Assembly: GCF_016526145.1 (NCBI RefSeq)
Contig: NZ_JADDUE010000003.1
Span: forward strand, 124,001 to 188,000
Direction: 5' to 3'
Source of the DNA: Saccharopolyspora galaxeae
Lineage (GTDB): Bacteria > Actinomycetota > Actinomycetes > Mycobacteriales > Pseudonocardiaceae
DNA length: 64,000 nucleotides
A program made the translations under genes and the position numbers. Positions 46,101-55,027 of this stretch are shown here, in pieces. The notes beneath the pieces were generated by a model that made no database searches, was not told the origin of the DNA, and was given only the letters and a program-made list of their open reading frames with translations. Position 1 is the first letter of the stretch. The number at the start of each line of letters is the position of its first letter.

Positions 46101-47132
46101 ATGACCACTGGTACCGACACCGGGACACCGCCCTTCGCGGATTCCTCCATCAGCGAGCTGCTCGCCGTGCCCACCGCCGAACGGAACGACGAATGGCTGC
46201 GCGGCGCATTGCAGGCCGCCGTGGAGCTGGAAATGTCCACCATCCCGCCCTACCTGTGCGCCCTGTGGTCGATCAAGGCTCCGGAGGATCCGTCCTCGGC
46301 GGTGGCGGCGGAAACGCTGCGGCACATCGCACTCGACGAGATGTTCCACCTCGCGGTGGTGAACAACCTGCTGGTCGCCGTCGGCGGACGGCCCCGGCTG
46401 CGCGGCCGGGCGCCGACCTACCCGGGCCCGCTGCCACGCGGGATCGTTCCGGGCCTGGTGGTGCATCTGCAGGGGCTGACCAGGGGATCCGTCGGCGACG
46501 TCTTCATGGGCATCGAACGCCCCGAGGACCCGCTCGCCCGCGACTACGACACGGTCGGGCTGTTCTACGAGGCCCTCATCGAGAACTTCCGGCACTACAC
46601 CGGAACGTTCCGGCCGGAGAACCAGCGCGAGATCTCCTTCGGCGGGCACGCACTGCCGATCGTGCACACCACTGAGCTGGCGATCGACCTGCTGGAACAG
46701 GTCAAGGAAGAAGGCGAGGGCACCGCGACCAACCCCCTGTACGGCGACGAGCTGGCGCACTACTACCGGTTCGGCGAACTCGCGCACGGCAGGCGGCTGG
46801 TGCGGATCGGCCCGGGCGACGAGTGGGCTTGGGCGGGCGCCGAGGTGCCGTTCCCGGAGTGGCAAGTCGACGTGTACCCGATGGCCCAGCTGCCCGGCGG
46901 CGGCTGGCCGGAGCCGCTGCCGGAGGAGGTGCAGCGGCCGCTGCGGGCGTTCGGCCGCACCTACGCGGAGGTCCTCGACCAACTCGAACAGGCGTGGAGC
47001 GGCAACGAGCAGGCGCTGCCCGATGCCATCGCCGCGATGCGGCGTCTCCAGCAGCCTGCGCAGGAGTTGATGCACCAGCCCTACCGCGGCGGTTCCTACA
47101 CCTACGGCCCGGATTTCCGACCGGTCTCCTGA
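46101..47132 (+). CDS. Ferritin-like protein related to the VioB/RebD iminophenyl-pyruvate dimer synthase domain
   Basis: A 343-residue protein. Residues 25-230 are a ferritin-like four-helix bundle of the type found in VioB: LQAAVELEMSTIPPYLCALWSI, AETLRHIALDEMFHLAVVNNLLVAVGG (E-x2-H type iron ligands), YPGPLPRGIVPGLVVHL, FYEALIENF and DELAHYYRFGELAHG. The C-terminal 100 residues resemble the end of the same family. VioB itself is about 1000 residues and also has a RebD-like part, so this is a stand-alone ferritin-like module. Its reaction is unknown. No violacein or rebeccamycin genes are nearby. Confidence 0.82.
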   Translation: MTTGTDTGTPPFADSSISELLAVPTAERNDEWLRGALQAAVELEMSTIPPYLCALWSIKAPEDPSSAVAAETLRHIALDEMFHLAVVNNLLVAVGGRPRLRGRAPTYPGPLPRGIVPGLVVHLQGLTRGSVGDVFMGIERPEDPLARDYDTVGLFYEALIENFRHYTGTFRPENQREISFGGHALPIVHTTELAIDLLEQVKEEGEGTATNPLYGDELAHYYRFGELAHGRRLVRIGPGDEWAWAGAEVPFPEWQVDVYPMAQLPGGGWPEPLPEEVQRPLRAFGRTYAEVLDQLEQAWSGNEQALPDAIAAMRRLQQPAQELMHQPYRGGSYTYGPDFRPVS

Positions 47133-47215
47133 ACGCGGAAGGGCCAGCGCTCAGGTGTCGGACCGCTGCTGCGAGATCGCTTACGGAGTAGCGCCGTTCG
47201 GGGTCGCGGGACGCA

Positions 47216-48505
47216 TCAACCTGGCTGCTCATCGGCCACCGGCAGCAGCAAGGTGAACATCGGCGGCGTCGCCCGGCTCAGCCGCAGTCGTCCGCCCGCG
47301 GCTTCCGCCAGCCCGCGCGCCAAGGCCAATCCGATGCCGTGCCCCGAGGACTCACCGCGCTGCACGAACGGATCCCTGCCGGGCGGGACGCCGCGGCCCT
47401 CGTCGGCGACGTCGATGGCGAGCGCGCCGTCGGCGTCTCGCGCGGTCATCGTCACGGTGCCCGCACCGTGCGTCGTGGCGTTGTCCAGCAGGACGGTGAG
47501 CACCTGCCGCAGCGTCGCGACCGAAGCGTTCGGCCGGACGGTGCCGCCTGCGCGCACTTCGAGCCGCCTGCCCTGCGCGGTCAGCAGCCCGTTCCAGCCT
47601 TCGCGCAGTTCGGCGAGCAGGTCCGGCACATCCGCAGGCGCGGTCACCGGACCACCGGCCCTGGCCAGCAACAGCAGATCGTCGATGGTGCGTTCCAGCC
47701 GGTCGGCGGCTTCCACGCTCGATCGCAGCGCGGCATCGGGGTCCTGCTCGGGATCGTCGAGCGCGAGTTCCAGTTGCAGCCGCAACCCGGCCAGCGGCGT
47801 GCGCAGCTGGTGCGAGGCGTTCGCGGAGAAGGCCCGTTCGCGGGCGACCAGCTGGCCCAGCCGTTGCGCCGTGGTGCCCATCGAAGTCGCGACCGAGTCG
47901 ATCTCCGGCACGCCGGCGGGTGCCGGGCGCACCGAGAAGTCGCCGTCGCCGAGCCGTCGAGCGGCACCGGAAAGCTCCTCCAGCGGCCGGGACAACTTGC
48001 CCGCGATGACGTGCGAAACCAGCCAGGCCACGAGCACCGCGAACAGCGCCAGGCCGGCCATGGTCAACCAGGTCAGCACCGTGCGCAGCAGCACTTCGCG
48101 ATCGGAGGTCACCGCGCGCACGACTCCGACCACCTTGCCCCGGTCGGCCACCGGTACCGCCACCACCAGCGAATCCTCGTCGGAGCCGTTGATCAGCCGG
48201 CCGTCGCCGGCGGCCGCGCGCACCGCACGGTCTGCGAGCGCCGGCCCCTCCCCGACCTGGAGGCGCCCGTCCGGCGAGTACAGCGCGACCCTGGTCTGCT
48301 CGCCCGCGTCGGGCAGCGTCAGCGGCTGCTGGTGCCCGAACAGCTCGTCGGCCGCGGAGAGCGCGGCGGACTCGGCGGCCTGCTGCAGCTCGGCACGCGC
48401 GTCTTCGGCGAAGTACCGCTCGGCGCCCACCGCCAGCGGAAGGCCGAACAGCACGGTGGCCAGCACTGCGGCCAGCACCGTGAGGGTCACGATGCGTCTA
48501 CGCAC
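47216..48505 (-). CDS. Sensor histidine kinase (orphan)
   Basis: A 429-residue membrane sensor. Span 1 is at residues 5-27 (VTLTVLAAVLATVLFGLPLAVG), followed by an extracytoplasmic domain of about 125 residues. Span 2 is at about 152-175 (MAGLALFAVLVAWLVSHVI), then HAMP (SRPLEELSGAARRLGDGDF). The H-box is FSANASHQLRTPLAGL. The ATPase domain has VLLDNATTHG (N), DEGRGVPP (G1) and SSGHGIGLALARGLAEAAGG (G2). The start is GTG at 48505. No response regulator gene is next to it in this window, and its usual partner would be upstream; here that position holds DUF2277 on the other strand. Confidence 0.9.
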   Translation of the reverse strand: MRRRIVTLTVLAAVLATVLFGLPLAVGAERYFAEDARAELQQAAESAALSAADELFGHQQPLTLPDAGEQTRVALYSPDGRLQVGEGPALADRAVRAAAGDGRLINGSDEDSLVVAVPVADRGKVVGVVRAVTSDREVLLRTVLTWLTMAGLALFAVLVAWLVSHVIAGKLSRPLEELSGAARRLGDGDFSVRPAPAGVPEIDSVATSMGTTAQRLGQLVARERAFSANASHQLRTPLAGLRLQLELALDDPEQDPDAALRSSVEAADRLERTIDDLLLLARAGGPVTAPADVPDLLAELREGWNGLLTAQGRRLEVRAGGTVRPNASVATLRQVLTVLLDNATTHGAGTVTMTARDADGALAIDVADEGRGVPPGRDPFVQRGESSGHGIGLALARGLAEAAGGRLRLSRATPPMFTLLLPVADEQPG

Positions 48506-48702
48506 GGTCCTGCCTCTCCCGGGGCGACATCCCGCTCGTGGTGCTCGATCGCCGGGGCCCGACGCTCGGGGCCTTCTTACCGGAGCCTCCGCCCGCACCG
48601 CGGCAGCCGGTGGCGTGTCGCCGGGTGGGCGGATCGGCACGTTGCTCGCGCAAGGCAACGAGTTCACGCGCCGGTGTCGGTCGTCGGCGGGACGATGTGG
48701 GC

Positions 48703-48993
48703 ATGTGCCGAAGCATCAGAACTCTCCGCCCGCCGTTCGTCGAGCAGCTGACCGAGCAGGACGTGCAGGCGGCAGCGCTGCAATACGTCCGGAAGGTCTC
48801 CGGGTTCCGCAAACCGGCCGCGCACAACGCGGCGGCGTTCGACAAAGCGGTCGAGACGATCACCGCGGCCACCGCCGAGCTGCTGGAAAGCCTGGAAGTG
48901 CGCGGTTCGCGCGGAAGCCGACCCGCTCAGGAACCGGTCGAGCCCGCTTCCAACGCCAGCAGCGAGCGCTTCGCCTCCGGCCCGCCGAGGTAA
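48703..48993 (+). CDS. DUF2277 domain-containing protein
   Basis: A 96-residue protein whose first 65 residues match DUF2277: MCRSIRTLRPPF, TEQDVQAAALQYVRKVSGFRKPAAHNAAAFDKAVETI and AELLESLEVRG. The family is DNA-binding-like by fold prediction but of unknown function. The last 30 residues are Pro/Ser/Gly-rich. The 3' end overlaps the converging methyltransferase gene by 67 bases, so the last codons may be a read-through of a shorter ancestor. ATG at 48703. Confidence 0.85.
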   Translation: MCRSIRTLRPPFVEQLTEQDVQAAALQYVRKVSGFRKPAAHNAAAFDKAVETITAATAELLESLEVRGSRGSRPAQEPVEPASNASSERFASGPPR

Positions 48994-49520
48994 CCGCCGA
49001 ACGAACCGTCCGAGCGCACCACCCGGTGGCACGGCACGACGACCGGCAACGGGTTGCGCGCGCAGGCGGTGCCGACCGCGCGCACCGCCTTGGGGCTGCC
49101 TGCTGCGGCGGCGACCCGGGCGTAGCTGGCCGTCTCGCCGTAACCGATCTCCGGCAGGTGGGTGAGCACCGCCCGCCGGAAACCGTTGGCCAGCCGCAGG
49201 TCCAGCGGCAGTTCGAACCGGCGCCGCCGTCCGGCGAAGTACTCGTCGAGCTGCTCGCTGGCCGCCTCCAGCCGCTGCGGCGCGGACAGCACCCGCGGGC
49301 TCACGGTTTCGGCCAGCGACTCGAGCACCGCCGCATGGCCTTCACTCGCGTAGGCGACCCGAAGCAGTCCTTGCTCGGTCGCGGCGAGCAGCAGCGGCCC
49401 GACCGGGGTGTCCAGCGTGCGGTAGGCGATGTCCAGGACGCCTTCGCGCTCGGCTCGCGCGGCCAGCTGCGCGCGGAGCCGCTGCGGGACCTCCGGCGGT
49501 GTTGCGAACGGTGCGGTCAT
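48927..49520 (-). CDS. ogt: Methylated-DNA-protein-cysteine methyltransferase (Ogt type)
   Basis: A 197-residue suicide repair protein that removes alkyl groups from O6-alkylguanine. The active-site VVPCHRVVRSDGSFGGYLGG is intact with the acceptor Cys, and the DNA-binding helix RRAVLTHLPEIGYGETASYARVAAAAGSPKAVRAVGTACARNP is complete. An N-terminal RNase-H-like domain precedes it (TPVGPLLLAATEQGLLRVAY). Its ATG overlaps the stop of the sigma-factor gene (ATGA), with AAGGAG upstream. It is the third gene of an ogt-sigma-ogt operon. Confidence 0.93.
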   Translation of the reverse strand: MTAPFATPPEVPQRLRAQLAARAEREGVLDIAYRTLDTPVGPLLLAATEQGLLRVAYASEGHAAVLESLAETVSPRVLSAPQRLEAASEQLDEYFAGRRRRFELPLDLRLANGFRRAVLTHLPEIGYGETASYARVAAAAGSPKAVRAVGTACARNPLPVVVPCHRVVRSDGSFGGYLGGPEAKRSLLALEAGSTGS

Positions 49521-49999
49521 GGCGCTTCTCCTTCCGCGACCGGGTAATTGCTGCGCAGCTTCGCGATGCCGTCCGCGGCGGCGCGGCGGGCGGCGTCCGC
49601 GTTGCCGCCGATGATCGCGGCGACCTCGCGGTAGGGCAGCCCGGCCAGGTGGTGGTAGGCGACGGCCTGCCGTTGCCGGTCCGGCAGGTCCCGCAGCGCG
49701 TGCCACAGCTCCGGGTCGGGGTCGCGCGGAATTCCTTGCGTGCTTGGCCGTTCCGGCACGTGCTCGACGCTGACCGGACGCCGTGCCCGCGCGCGCAGCG
49801 CGTCGATGGCCTTGCGGTGCGCGATCGTGACCAGCCAGGCGCGCACGTCCGCGTCGGCGTCCAGCCGCGGGTAGGCCCGCAGCGCCGCGAGGAACGTCTC
49901 CGACCAGGCGTCCTCGGCGTCGGCCGGGCCGAGGACGGCTCGGCACACCCGCAGCACGACCGCGCCGTGCTCGCTCACCACCTGCTCGAACGGCCGCAT
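49517..49999 (-). CDS. ECF-type RNA polymerase sigma factor
   Basis: A 160-residue sigma factor. Region 2 is FEQVVSEHGAVVLRVCRAVLGPADAEDAWSETFLAAL and VRAWLVTIAHRKAIDALR. Region 4 is LWHALRDLPDRQRQAVAYHHLAGLPYREVAAIIGGNADAARRAAADGIAKLR. No anti-sigma is encoded nearby. It sits between two O6-alkylguanine methyltransferase genes, 4 bases after one and overlapping the other, so the likely regulon includes alkylation repair (inference). Confidence 0.92.
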   Translation of the reverse strand: MRPFEQVVSEHGAVVLRVCRAVLGPADAEDAWSETFLAALRAYPRLDADADVRAWLVTIAHRKAIDALRARARRPVSVEHVPERPSTQGIPRDPDPELWHALRDLPDRQRQAVAYHHLAGLPYREVAAIIGGNADAARRAAADGIAKLRSNYPVAEGEAP

Positions 50000-50003
50000 C
50001 GGA

Positions 50004-50501
50004 TCAGAACAGCCTGCCCGCGTCCGCAGGCGCCGGTTCCTCCAACGCCAGCAGGTAGCGCTTGCGCTCCAGTCCTCCCGCGTAGCCGGTGAGGGTGCCG
50101 TCCGCGCCGATCACGCGGTGGCACGGCACGATCACCGATATCGGGTTGCGGCCGTTGGCCGCACCCACGGCTTGCGCGTAGTTCACGTCACCGAGCATCC
50201 GGGCCAGCTCGCCGTAGCTGCGGGTCGCGCCGTACGGGATTTGCCGCAGCAGCTCCCACACCTTCAGCTGGAACGGCTCGCCGTGCGGGGCCAGCGGCAG
50301 GTCGAACTCGGTGCGCGTTCTGGCGAAGTATTCATCGAGCTGGCGGCGCGCCTCGTCCAGCACGAGTGTCGTGCCGCGCTCGCCGAGTTCTTCCGGGGCG
50401 TGCCTGCCGTCGGCGTAGTGCAGCGCCGTGAGGCCGTCGTCGCCCGCGACGAGCAGCAGCTCCCCCATCGGCGAGTCGATCAGCGTGTGCTTGGTGCTCA
50501 T
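50004..50501 (-). CDS. ogt: Methylated-DNA-protein-cysteine methyltransferase (second copy)
   Basis: A 165-residue Ogt/MGMT protein: TLIDSPMGELLLVAGDDGLTALHY, the hinge EPFQLKVWELLRQIPYGATRSYGELARMLGD, the active-site VIVPCHRVIGADGTLTGYAGGLERKRYLL with the acceptor Cys. It is closer to the classical short Ogt than the 48927 copy and is the first gene of the operon; the sigma gene begins 4 bases downstream. ATG at 50501 with AGGAG upstream. Confidence 0.95.
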   Translation of the reverse strand: MSTKHTLIDSPMGELLLVAGDDGLTALHYADGRHAPEELGERGTTLVLDEARRQLDEYFARTRTEFDLPLAPHGEPFQLKVWELLRQIPYGATRSYGELARMLGDVNYAQAVGAANGRNPISVIVPCHRVIGADGTLTGYAGGLERKRYLLALEEPAPADAGRLF

Positions 50502-50691
50502 CGTCGGCTCCTGTCTGTCGCTTCCCCACTATGCAGACGTCTCGGGCGCCCGGAACGTGAGACCGGGCGGCGGTTCCGGCCACCGCAGTGTGGCTTGCGG
50601 GCTGCTGACCGCTGAGCTGGGCGGTCCGCAGCGCGGCCGCGCCCGCCGACGGCGCCGGGGACGGCGAGGACCGGCTGGAATACTCCTGACC

Positions 50692-51315
50692 ATGACGACG
50701 GCACCACCAGCCCGCCCGGCCAAGCGCGGCAGGCCCGGCTACGACCTGGAGTCCCTGCTGGCGGTGGCGGTGCAGCTGTTCAACGAACGCGGGTACGACG
50801 GGACCAGCATGGAGGACCTCTCCCGCAAGCTCGGCATCAGCAAATCCGCGATCTACCACCACGTGCCCAGCAAGGAGGAACTGCTGCGGCTGGCCGTGGA
50901 CCGGGCGCTGGACGGGCTGTTCGCCACCGCCGCGCAGGCGCGCGAACTGCCGGGCAGCGCGCTGACGCGGCTTGAGCACCTGGTCCGCGGCAGCGTGCTG
51001 GTGCTGGTCGAGCGGCTGCCGTTCGTCACGCTGCTGTTGCGCGTGCGGGGCAACACCAAGGTGGAGCGGGCGGCGCTGGCGCGGCGGCGCGAGTTCGACC
51101 AGCTCGTCACCGACCTGGTGGCGGAGGCGGTGCACGACGGCGAGCTGCGCCCGGAGCTCGATCCGGCGACCACCAGCCGCCTGCTGTTCGGCATGGTGAA
51201 CTCGTTGATCGAGTGGTACCGGCCGCAGGGCGGCTCCGGCGGTGAGGAGCTGGCGGAGGCGGTGGTCGCGGTGGCGTTCGACGGGCTGCGGGTGCGGCCG
51301 CAGAATCCCGCTTGA
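50692..51315 (+). CDS. TetR-family transcriptional regulator
   Basis: A 207-residue regulator. The HTH is at residues 18-62 (AVQLFNERGYDGTSMEDLSRKLGISKSAIYHHVPSKEELL), followed by a helical ligand domain ending in LLFGMVNSLIEWYRP. This form resembles actinobacterial regulators of fatty-acid or aromatic-acid catabolism. It is divergent from the ogt operon, separated by 190 bases. Its target is unknown. A strong hairpin follows the stop. Confidence 0.9.
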   Translation: MTTAPPARPAKRGRPGYDLESLLAVAVQLFNERGYDGTSMEDLSRKLGISKSAIYHHVPSKEELLRLAVDRALDGLFATAAQARELPGSALTRLEHLVRGSVLVLVERLPFVTLLLRVRGNTKVERAALARRREFDQLVTDLVAEAVHDGELRPELDPATTSRLLFGMVNSLIEWYRPQGGSGGEELAEAVVAVAFDGLRVRPQNPA

Positions 51316-51350
51316 CGGCAACGATTTTCAACAGCTCGAGGTCGGATTCC

Positions 51351-51385
51351 GGAGGTGGGGGCCGGATTTCCCGGCCCCCACCTCC
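51351..51385 (+). terminator. Strong intrinsic terminator-like hairpin after TetR gene
   Basis: A perfect 15-base inverted repeat GGAGGTGGGGGCCGG (51351-51365) / CCGGCCCCCACCTCC (51371-51385) with the 5-base loop ATTTC. It lies 35 bases after the stop. It is the strongest hairpin in the window. Confidence 0.8.
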
Positions 51386-51658
51386 GCCCCCAAGGGGAAA
51401 GCGGGTCGGCGGCCGGTTCGGGGTCTCCGGCGCCGGTCGCGGCCGCGTGCGCGCCGATTCGGGGTCAGGCGCAGCGGCGGATCCAGCGATCCGCTTTCCG
51501 CATCGGCAGATCGTCGCTCCGGGACTGTCCACTCGCAACACGCAACGGGTGTGTCCGGCGAAAATTCCCCCGCTCATCACACCAGCGAGCGTCGCGAGAC
51601 CGAATTGGGGCGCGCACACTGGGACCTGGGACGCGTACAGCCGGTTCTTGGAGCTGTG
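51386..51658. other. Intergenic region upstream of M15 peptidase gene
   Basis: About 270 bases between the hairpin and the peptidase start. No gene is seen; the part at 51490-51610 is AT-richer and could carry the promoter. Confidence 0.4.
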
Positions 51659-52321
51659 ATGGGAAGGTTGCGCCGGAGTTCCGTCCGGGACTGCGCCATC
51701 GCGCTGGCGGTCGCGGCGATGACCGTCCAATGCGGCACGCAGCCGCCGCCTCCGGAACCGGCTTTCACCGCCGGCGTGGGGGAAGTGACCGCGCAGCGGC
51801 TGGGACCGAGCTGGCGGCCCGGGTGCCCCGTGCCGCCGGAACAGTTGCGGCTGCTGACGCTCACGCACGTCGGCATGGACGGCCGCGACCACATCGGAGA
51901 GCTCGTGGTGCACCAGGACCGGGTCGGGCCGACCATCGACGCGTTCCGGGAGCTGCACCGGATGCGGTTCCCCATCGAGCGGATGCGCACGCCCGAGCAC
52001 TACCCGGGCGCTGACGATGAACTGTCCATGCGGGACAACAACACGTCCGCGTTCAACTGCCGCGAGATCAGCGGCAGCGGCAACTGGTCCAACCACGCCT
52101 ACGGCCGTGCGGTGGACATCAACACGCTCATCAACCCGTACGTGAGCTCGGACGGACTGGTGCAGCCGGCGACGGCCGGGCCGTACCTGGACCGAACCCG
52201 GCGCGATCCCGGGATGTTCCACGCAGGCGACCCGGCCGTGCGGGTGTTCACCGACAGGGGCTGGACTTGGGGCGGCTCGTGGCACGATCCCAAGGACTAC
52301 CAGCACTTCGAGCTGGAGTGA
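51659..52321 (+). CDS. M15-family metallopeptidase (D-Ala-D-Ala carboxypeptidase-like), exported
   Basis: A 220-residue zinc peptidase. The zinc-binding set is SNHAYGRAVDIN (His and Asp) and the terminal YQHFELE (His), as in peptidoglycan endolysins and VanY-like carboxypeptidases. The N-terminus has two Arg, a hydrophobic stretch (CAIALAVAAMTVQC) and a Cys that could be lipidated, although TVQC is a weak lipobox. It probably works at the cell wall. ATG at 51659 or GTG at 51656; GGAGC is the only nearby ribosome-site-like sequence. Confidence 0.82.
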   Translation: MGRLRRSSVRDCAIALAVAAMTVQCGTQPPPPEPAFTAGVGEVTAQRLGPSWRPGCPVPPEQLRLLTLTHVGMDGRDHIGELVVHQDRVGPTIDAFRELHRMRFPIERMRTPEHYPGADDELSMRDNNTSAFNCREISGSGNWSNHAYGRAVDINTLINPYVSSDGLVQPATAGPYLDRTRRDPGMFHAGDPAVRVFTDRGWTWGGSWHDPKDYQHFELE

Positions 52322-52372
52322 CCGGCTTTCCGCCTCGATCCTCCGGATAGGACTCGCGGACCGGCGGGGGAA

Positions 52373-53308
52373 CTACTTGTTCAAGTGCGGTTCGAGCTGC
52401 TCGGTCACGTAGTCGATGGCCGTCGTGCCCCCGGGCAGGAAGCCGACGAACTGGAAGAAGCCGTGCATCTGCCCGGAGAACCGGCGCAACTGCACCGCAA
52501 CGCCCGCCGCGCGGAGCTTTTCCGCGTACGCCTCACCTTCGTCGCGCAGCACGTCGTGCTCGGCGGTGAGCACGATCGCTGGAGGCGAGCCCGCCAGATC
52601 CGCGCACCGCAGCGGCGAAGCGTCCGGCTCGGCGCGCGCCGCGATGTCCGGCACGTAGTGGTCCCAGAACCAGACCATCGTGTCCCGGGTGAGCATGAGC
52701 TGGTTGTCCGGATCGGTGTAGGAAGCGTTGTCCAGATCCGCATCGGTGACCGGGTAAACCAAGACCTGTGCGGCGATCTGGGGGTCTCCGGCGGTTTTCG
52801 CCCGGTTGGCCAGCACCGCCGCCAGGTTGCCGCCCGCGCTGTCTCCGGCCACGACGAGCGGACCGCCCGCGCCACCGGTCAATTCCGCCACGTGCTGCGC
52901 GCTCCAGCGCAGCGCCGCCCAAGCATCGTCGACCGCAACCGGGTACCGGTGCTCCGGCGCCAGCCGGTATTCCACCAGCACGACCGTGCACCCGGTCCGC
53001 TGCGCCAGCACGCGACCGAGGGTGTCGAACTGGTCGACCGACCCGATGACCCAACCGCCTCCGTGCAGGTACACCAGCACACCGCGACTGCGTTCGGCCG
53101 GTCGCAGGACGCGCACCGCGATCTTCGCGCCGTCCGCGGCGAAGACCGCGGTGTCGCGAACCTCGTGCAGTTGCGGTCCGGGACCGCTGAGGTCCGTCAT
53201 CGCCGCGGACATCTCCCGCGCCTCCTGCGGCTGAAGGGTGTGCATCGGTGCAGCACCGGTTTCGGCCATTTGGGCCAGGAAATCCGCCGTCGCCTTGTCC
53301 AGCGCCAT
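52373..53308 (-). CDS. Alpha/beta hydrolase, hormone-sensitive-lipase type
   Basis: A 311-residue esterase/lipase. The oxyanion motif HGGGWVIGS, the nucleophile GDSAGGNLAAVL, the catalytic Asp in AEHDVLRDEGEAY and the His in QMHGFFQF are intact. It follows the BVMO gene after 40 bases. In Baeyer-Villiger pathways the ester or lactone made by the monooxygenase is opened by such a hydrolase, so this is the probable role (inference). AAGGGGAAGC precedes the ATG. Confidence 0.92.
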   Translation of the reverse strand: MALDKATADFLAQMAETGAAPMHTLQPQEAREMSAAMTDLSGPGPQLHEVRDTAVFAADGAKIAVRVLRPAERSRGVLVYLHGGGWVIGSVDQFDTLGRVLAQRTGCTVVLVEYRLAPEHRYPVAVDDAWAALRWSAQHVAELTGGAGGPLVVAGDSAGGNLAAVLANRAKTAGDPQIAAQVLVYPVTDADLDNASYTDPDNQLMLTRDTMVWFWDHYVPDIAARAEPDASPLRCADLAGSPPAIVLTAEHDVLRDEGEAYAEKLRAAGVAVQLRRFSGQMHGFFQFVGFLPGGTTAIDYVTEQLEPHLNK

Positions 53309-53348
53309 GTTGTCGCTTCCCCTTGTCCGTTCGGATGTGCGTTGGTGG

Positions 53349-54962
53349 CTATTTGACGACGAAGCCGCTGTAGCCCGCGGCCGCGACTTCCTCGCACTTC
53401 TGCTCGTACAGCGTCAGACCACCGACGTAGGGCATGAAAACCCGTTGTTTTCCGGGAACGTTCGCACCCAGGTACCAGGAGTTCGCCCGCGGGAACAAGG
53501 TCTCCGCGGCCATCTCGTTGACGTGCGCGACCCACTCGCGCTCGGCTTCCGCCTCGGCCTCGATGGTGCGGTAGCCGTTGGTGTCCAAGTACTCGATGCA
53601 GCGGGCGGTCCACTCCACGTGCTGCTCGATGGAGGTGACCATGTTCGTCAGCACCGACGGGCTGCCCGGCCCGGCCAGGATGAACATGTTCGGGAATCCC
53701 GCGACCCCGAGCCCGAGGTAGGTGCGCGGGCCCGCGTCCCAGCGCCGCGCGAGTTGCTGCCCTCGCCTGCCGCGCACGTCGATCCGGTTGAGCGCACCGG
53801 TCATCGCGTCGAACCCGGTGGCCAGCACCAGCGCGTCCAGCTCGTGTTCGGTGCCGCCCGCGCGCACACCATCGGCGGTCACCGTCTCCAGTGGACTTTC
53901 GAGCAGGTCGACCAGGCTCACGTCGTCCCTGTTGTAGGTCTCGAAGTAGCCGGTTTCCACGCAGATCCGTTTCGCGCCCAGCGGGTGATCACGCGGTAGC
54001 AGGCGTTCTGCGGTGTCCGGGTCGTCGACCACCTCGCGGATCTTGTCGCGGACGAACCCGGCGACCGCGTCGTTGGCGCGCTGGTCCAGCATCAGGTCGG
54101 CATAGGCACCGAGCAGGCTGAATCCGCCCTTGCCCCAGCGGTTCTCGAACTCCTGCCTGCGCTCGTGCTCGTCCACGTCGACCGCGTTCTGCTCGGTGTC
54201 CCCGCGGTCCACACCGGACGGACTGGCGCGAGCCTTGCGGCGGCGTTCCGGGTACGTCTCCTTGACCTGGCGCAGCGTCTCGGGATCCAGCGGCCCGTTC
54301 ACCGCCGGGACGGAGAAATTGGGCGTGCGCTGGAAAACCGTCAGATGCCGAGCCTGCTCGGCGAGCACCGGGATGGCTTGGATCCCGGAGGAACCGGTAC
54401 CGACGACACCGACCCGCTGACCGGAGAAGTCCACACCGGACTCCGGCCACGTCCCGGTGTGGTGCACCGGACCGCGGAAGTCCGCCAAACCGGGCAGGCG
54501 CGGGGTTTGCGGTACCGAAAGACAACCGGTGGCCATGATGCAGAACCGGCTGACCAACGGGTCTCGACCTTCGCGGTGCACCGTCCACCGCGCGGTGTCC
54601 TCGTCGTAGTGCGCCGCGGTCACGCGCGTGTCGAAGGAGATGTCGCGGCGCAGGTCGAACCGGTCGGCGACGTGCGCGAGGTAGCGCTGGATCTCCGGTT
54701 GCGCCGGGTAACGCTCGGTCCACTCCCATTCCTGCTGCAGCTGTTCGTCCCACGAGTAGGAGTAGTCCACGCTCTCCACGTCGCAGCGGGCGCCGGGATA
54801 GCGGTTCCAGTACCACGTCCCGCCCACGTCGGAGCCGGCTTCCAGGACCCGTACCGACAGCCCCTGCGCGCGCAGCTTGTGGAGCATGTACAGCCCGGAG
54901 AATCCGGCGCCCACCACGACGGCGTCGAGGAGTTCCGGAGCGGTCGAAGGGGAGTTCGTCAT
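53349..54962 (-). CDS. Baeyer-Villiger monooxygenase (flavin-containing)
   Basis: A 537-residue FAD/NADPH enzyme that inserts oxygen next to a carbonyl. The FAD motif VVVGAGFSGLYMLHKL, the second GxGxxG NADPH motif (VVGTGSSGIQAIPVL), and the BVMO fingerprint FRGPVHHTGTWPE (F-x-G-x3-H-x3-W-P) are all present, as is the GGTWYWNRYPGARCDVESVDYSY of cyclohexanone-monooxygenase types. The substrate is a ketone, possibly a terpenoid or steroid. It stands between an EthD protein and a hydrolase in one operon. Confidence 0.95.
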   Translation of the reverse strand: MTNSPSTAPELLDAVVVGAGFSGLYMLHKLRAQGLSVRVLEAGSDVGGTWYWNRYPGARCDVESVDYSYSWDEQLQQEWEWTERYPAQPEIQRYLAHVADRFDLRRDISFDTRVTAAHYDEDTARWTVHREGRDPLVSRFCIMATGCLSVPQTPRLPGLADFRGPVHHTGTWPESGVDFSGQRVGVVGTGSSGIQAIPVLAEQARHLTVFQRTPNFSVPAVNGPLDPETLRQVKETYPERRRKARASPSGVDRGDTEQNAVDVDEHERRQEFENRWGKGGFSLLGAYADLMLDQRANDAVAGFVRDKIREVVDDPDTAERLLPRDHPLGAKRICVETGYFETYNRDDVSLVDLLESPLETVTADGVRAGGTEHELDALVLATGFDAMTGALNRIDVRGRRGQQLARRWDAGPRTYLGLGVAGFPNMFILAGPGSPSVLTNMVTSIEQHVEWTARCIEYLDTNGYRTIEAEAEAEREWVAHVNEMAAETLFPRANSWYLGANVPGKQRVFMPYVGGLTLYEQKCEEVAAAGYSGFVVK

Positions 54963-55027
54963 CGCATGTCACCCGTCCACGCTGTTGACCGAAGGAGCCG
55001 GATTAGTTGGGAGCCGCAACTAAAAAT

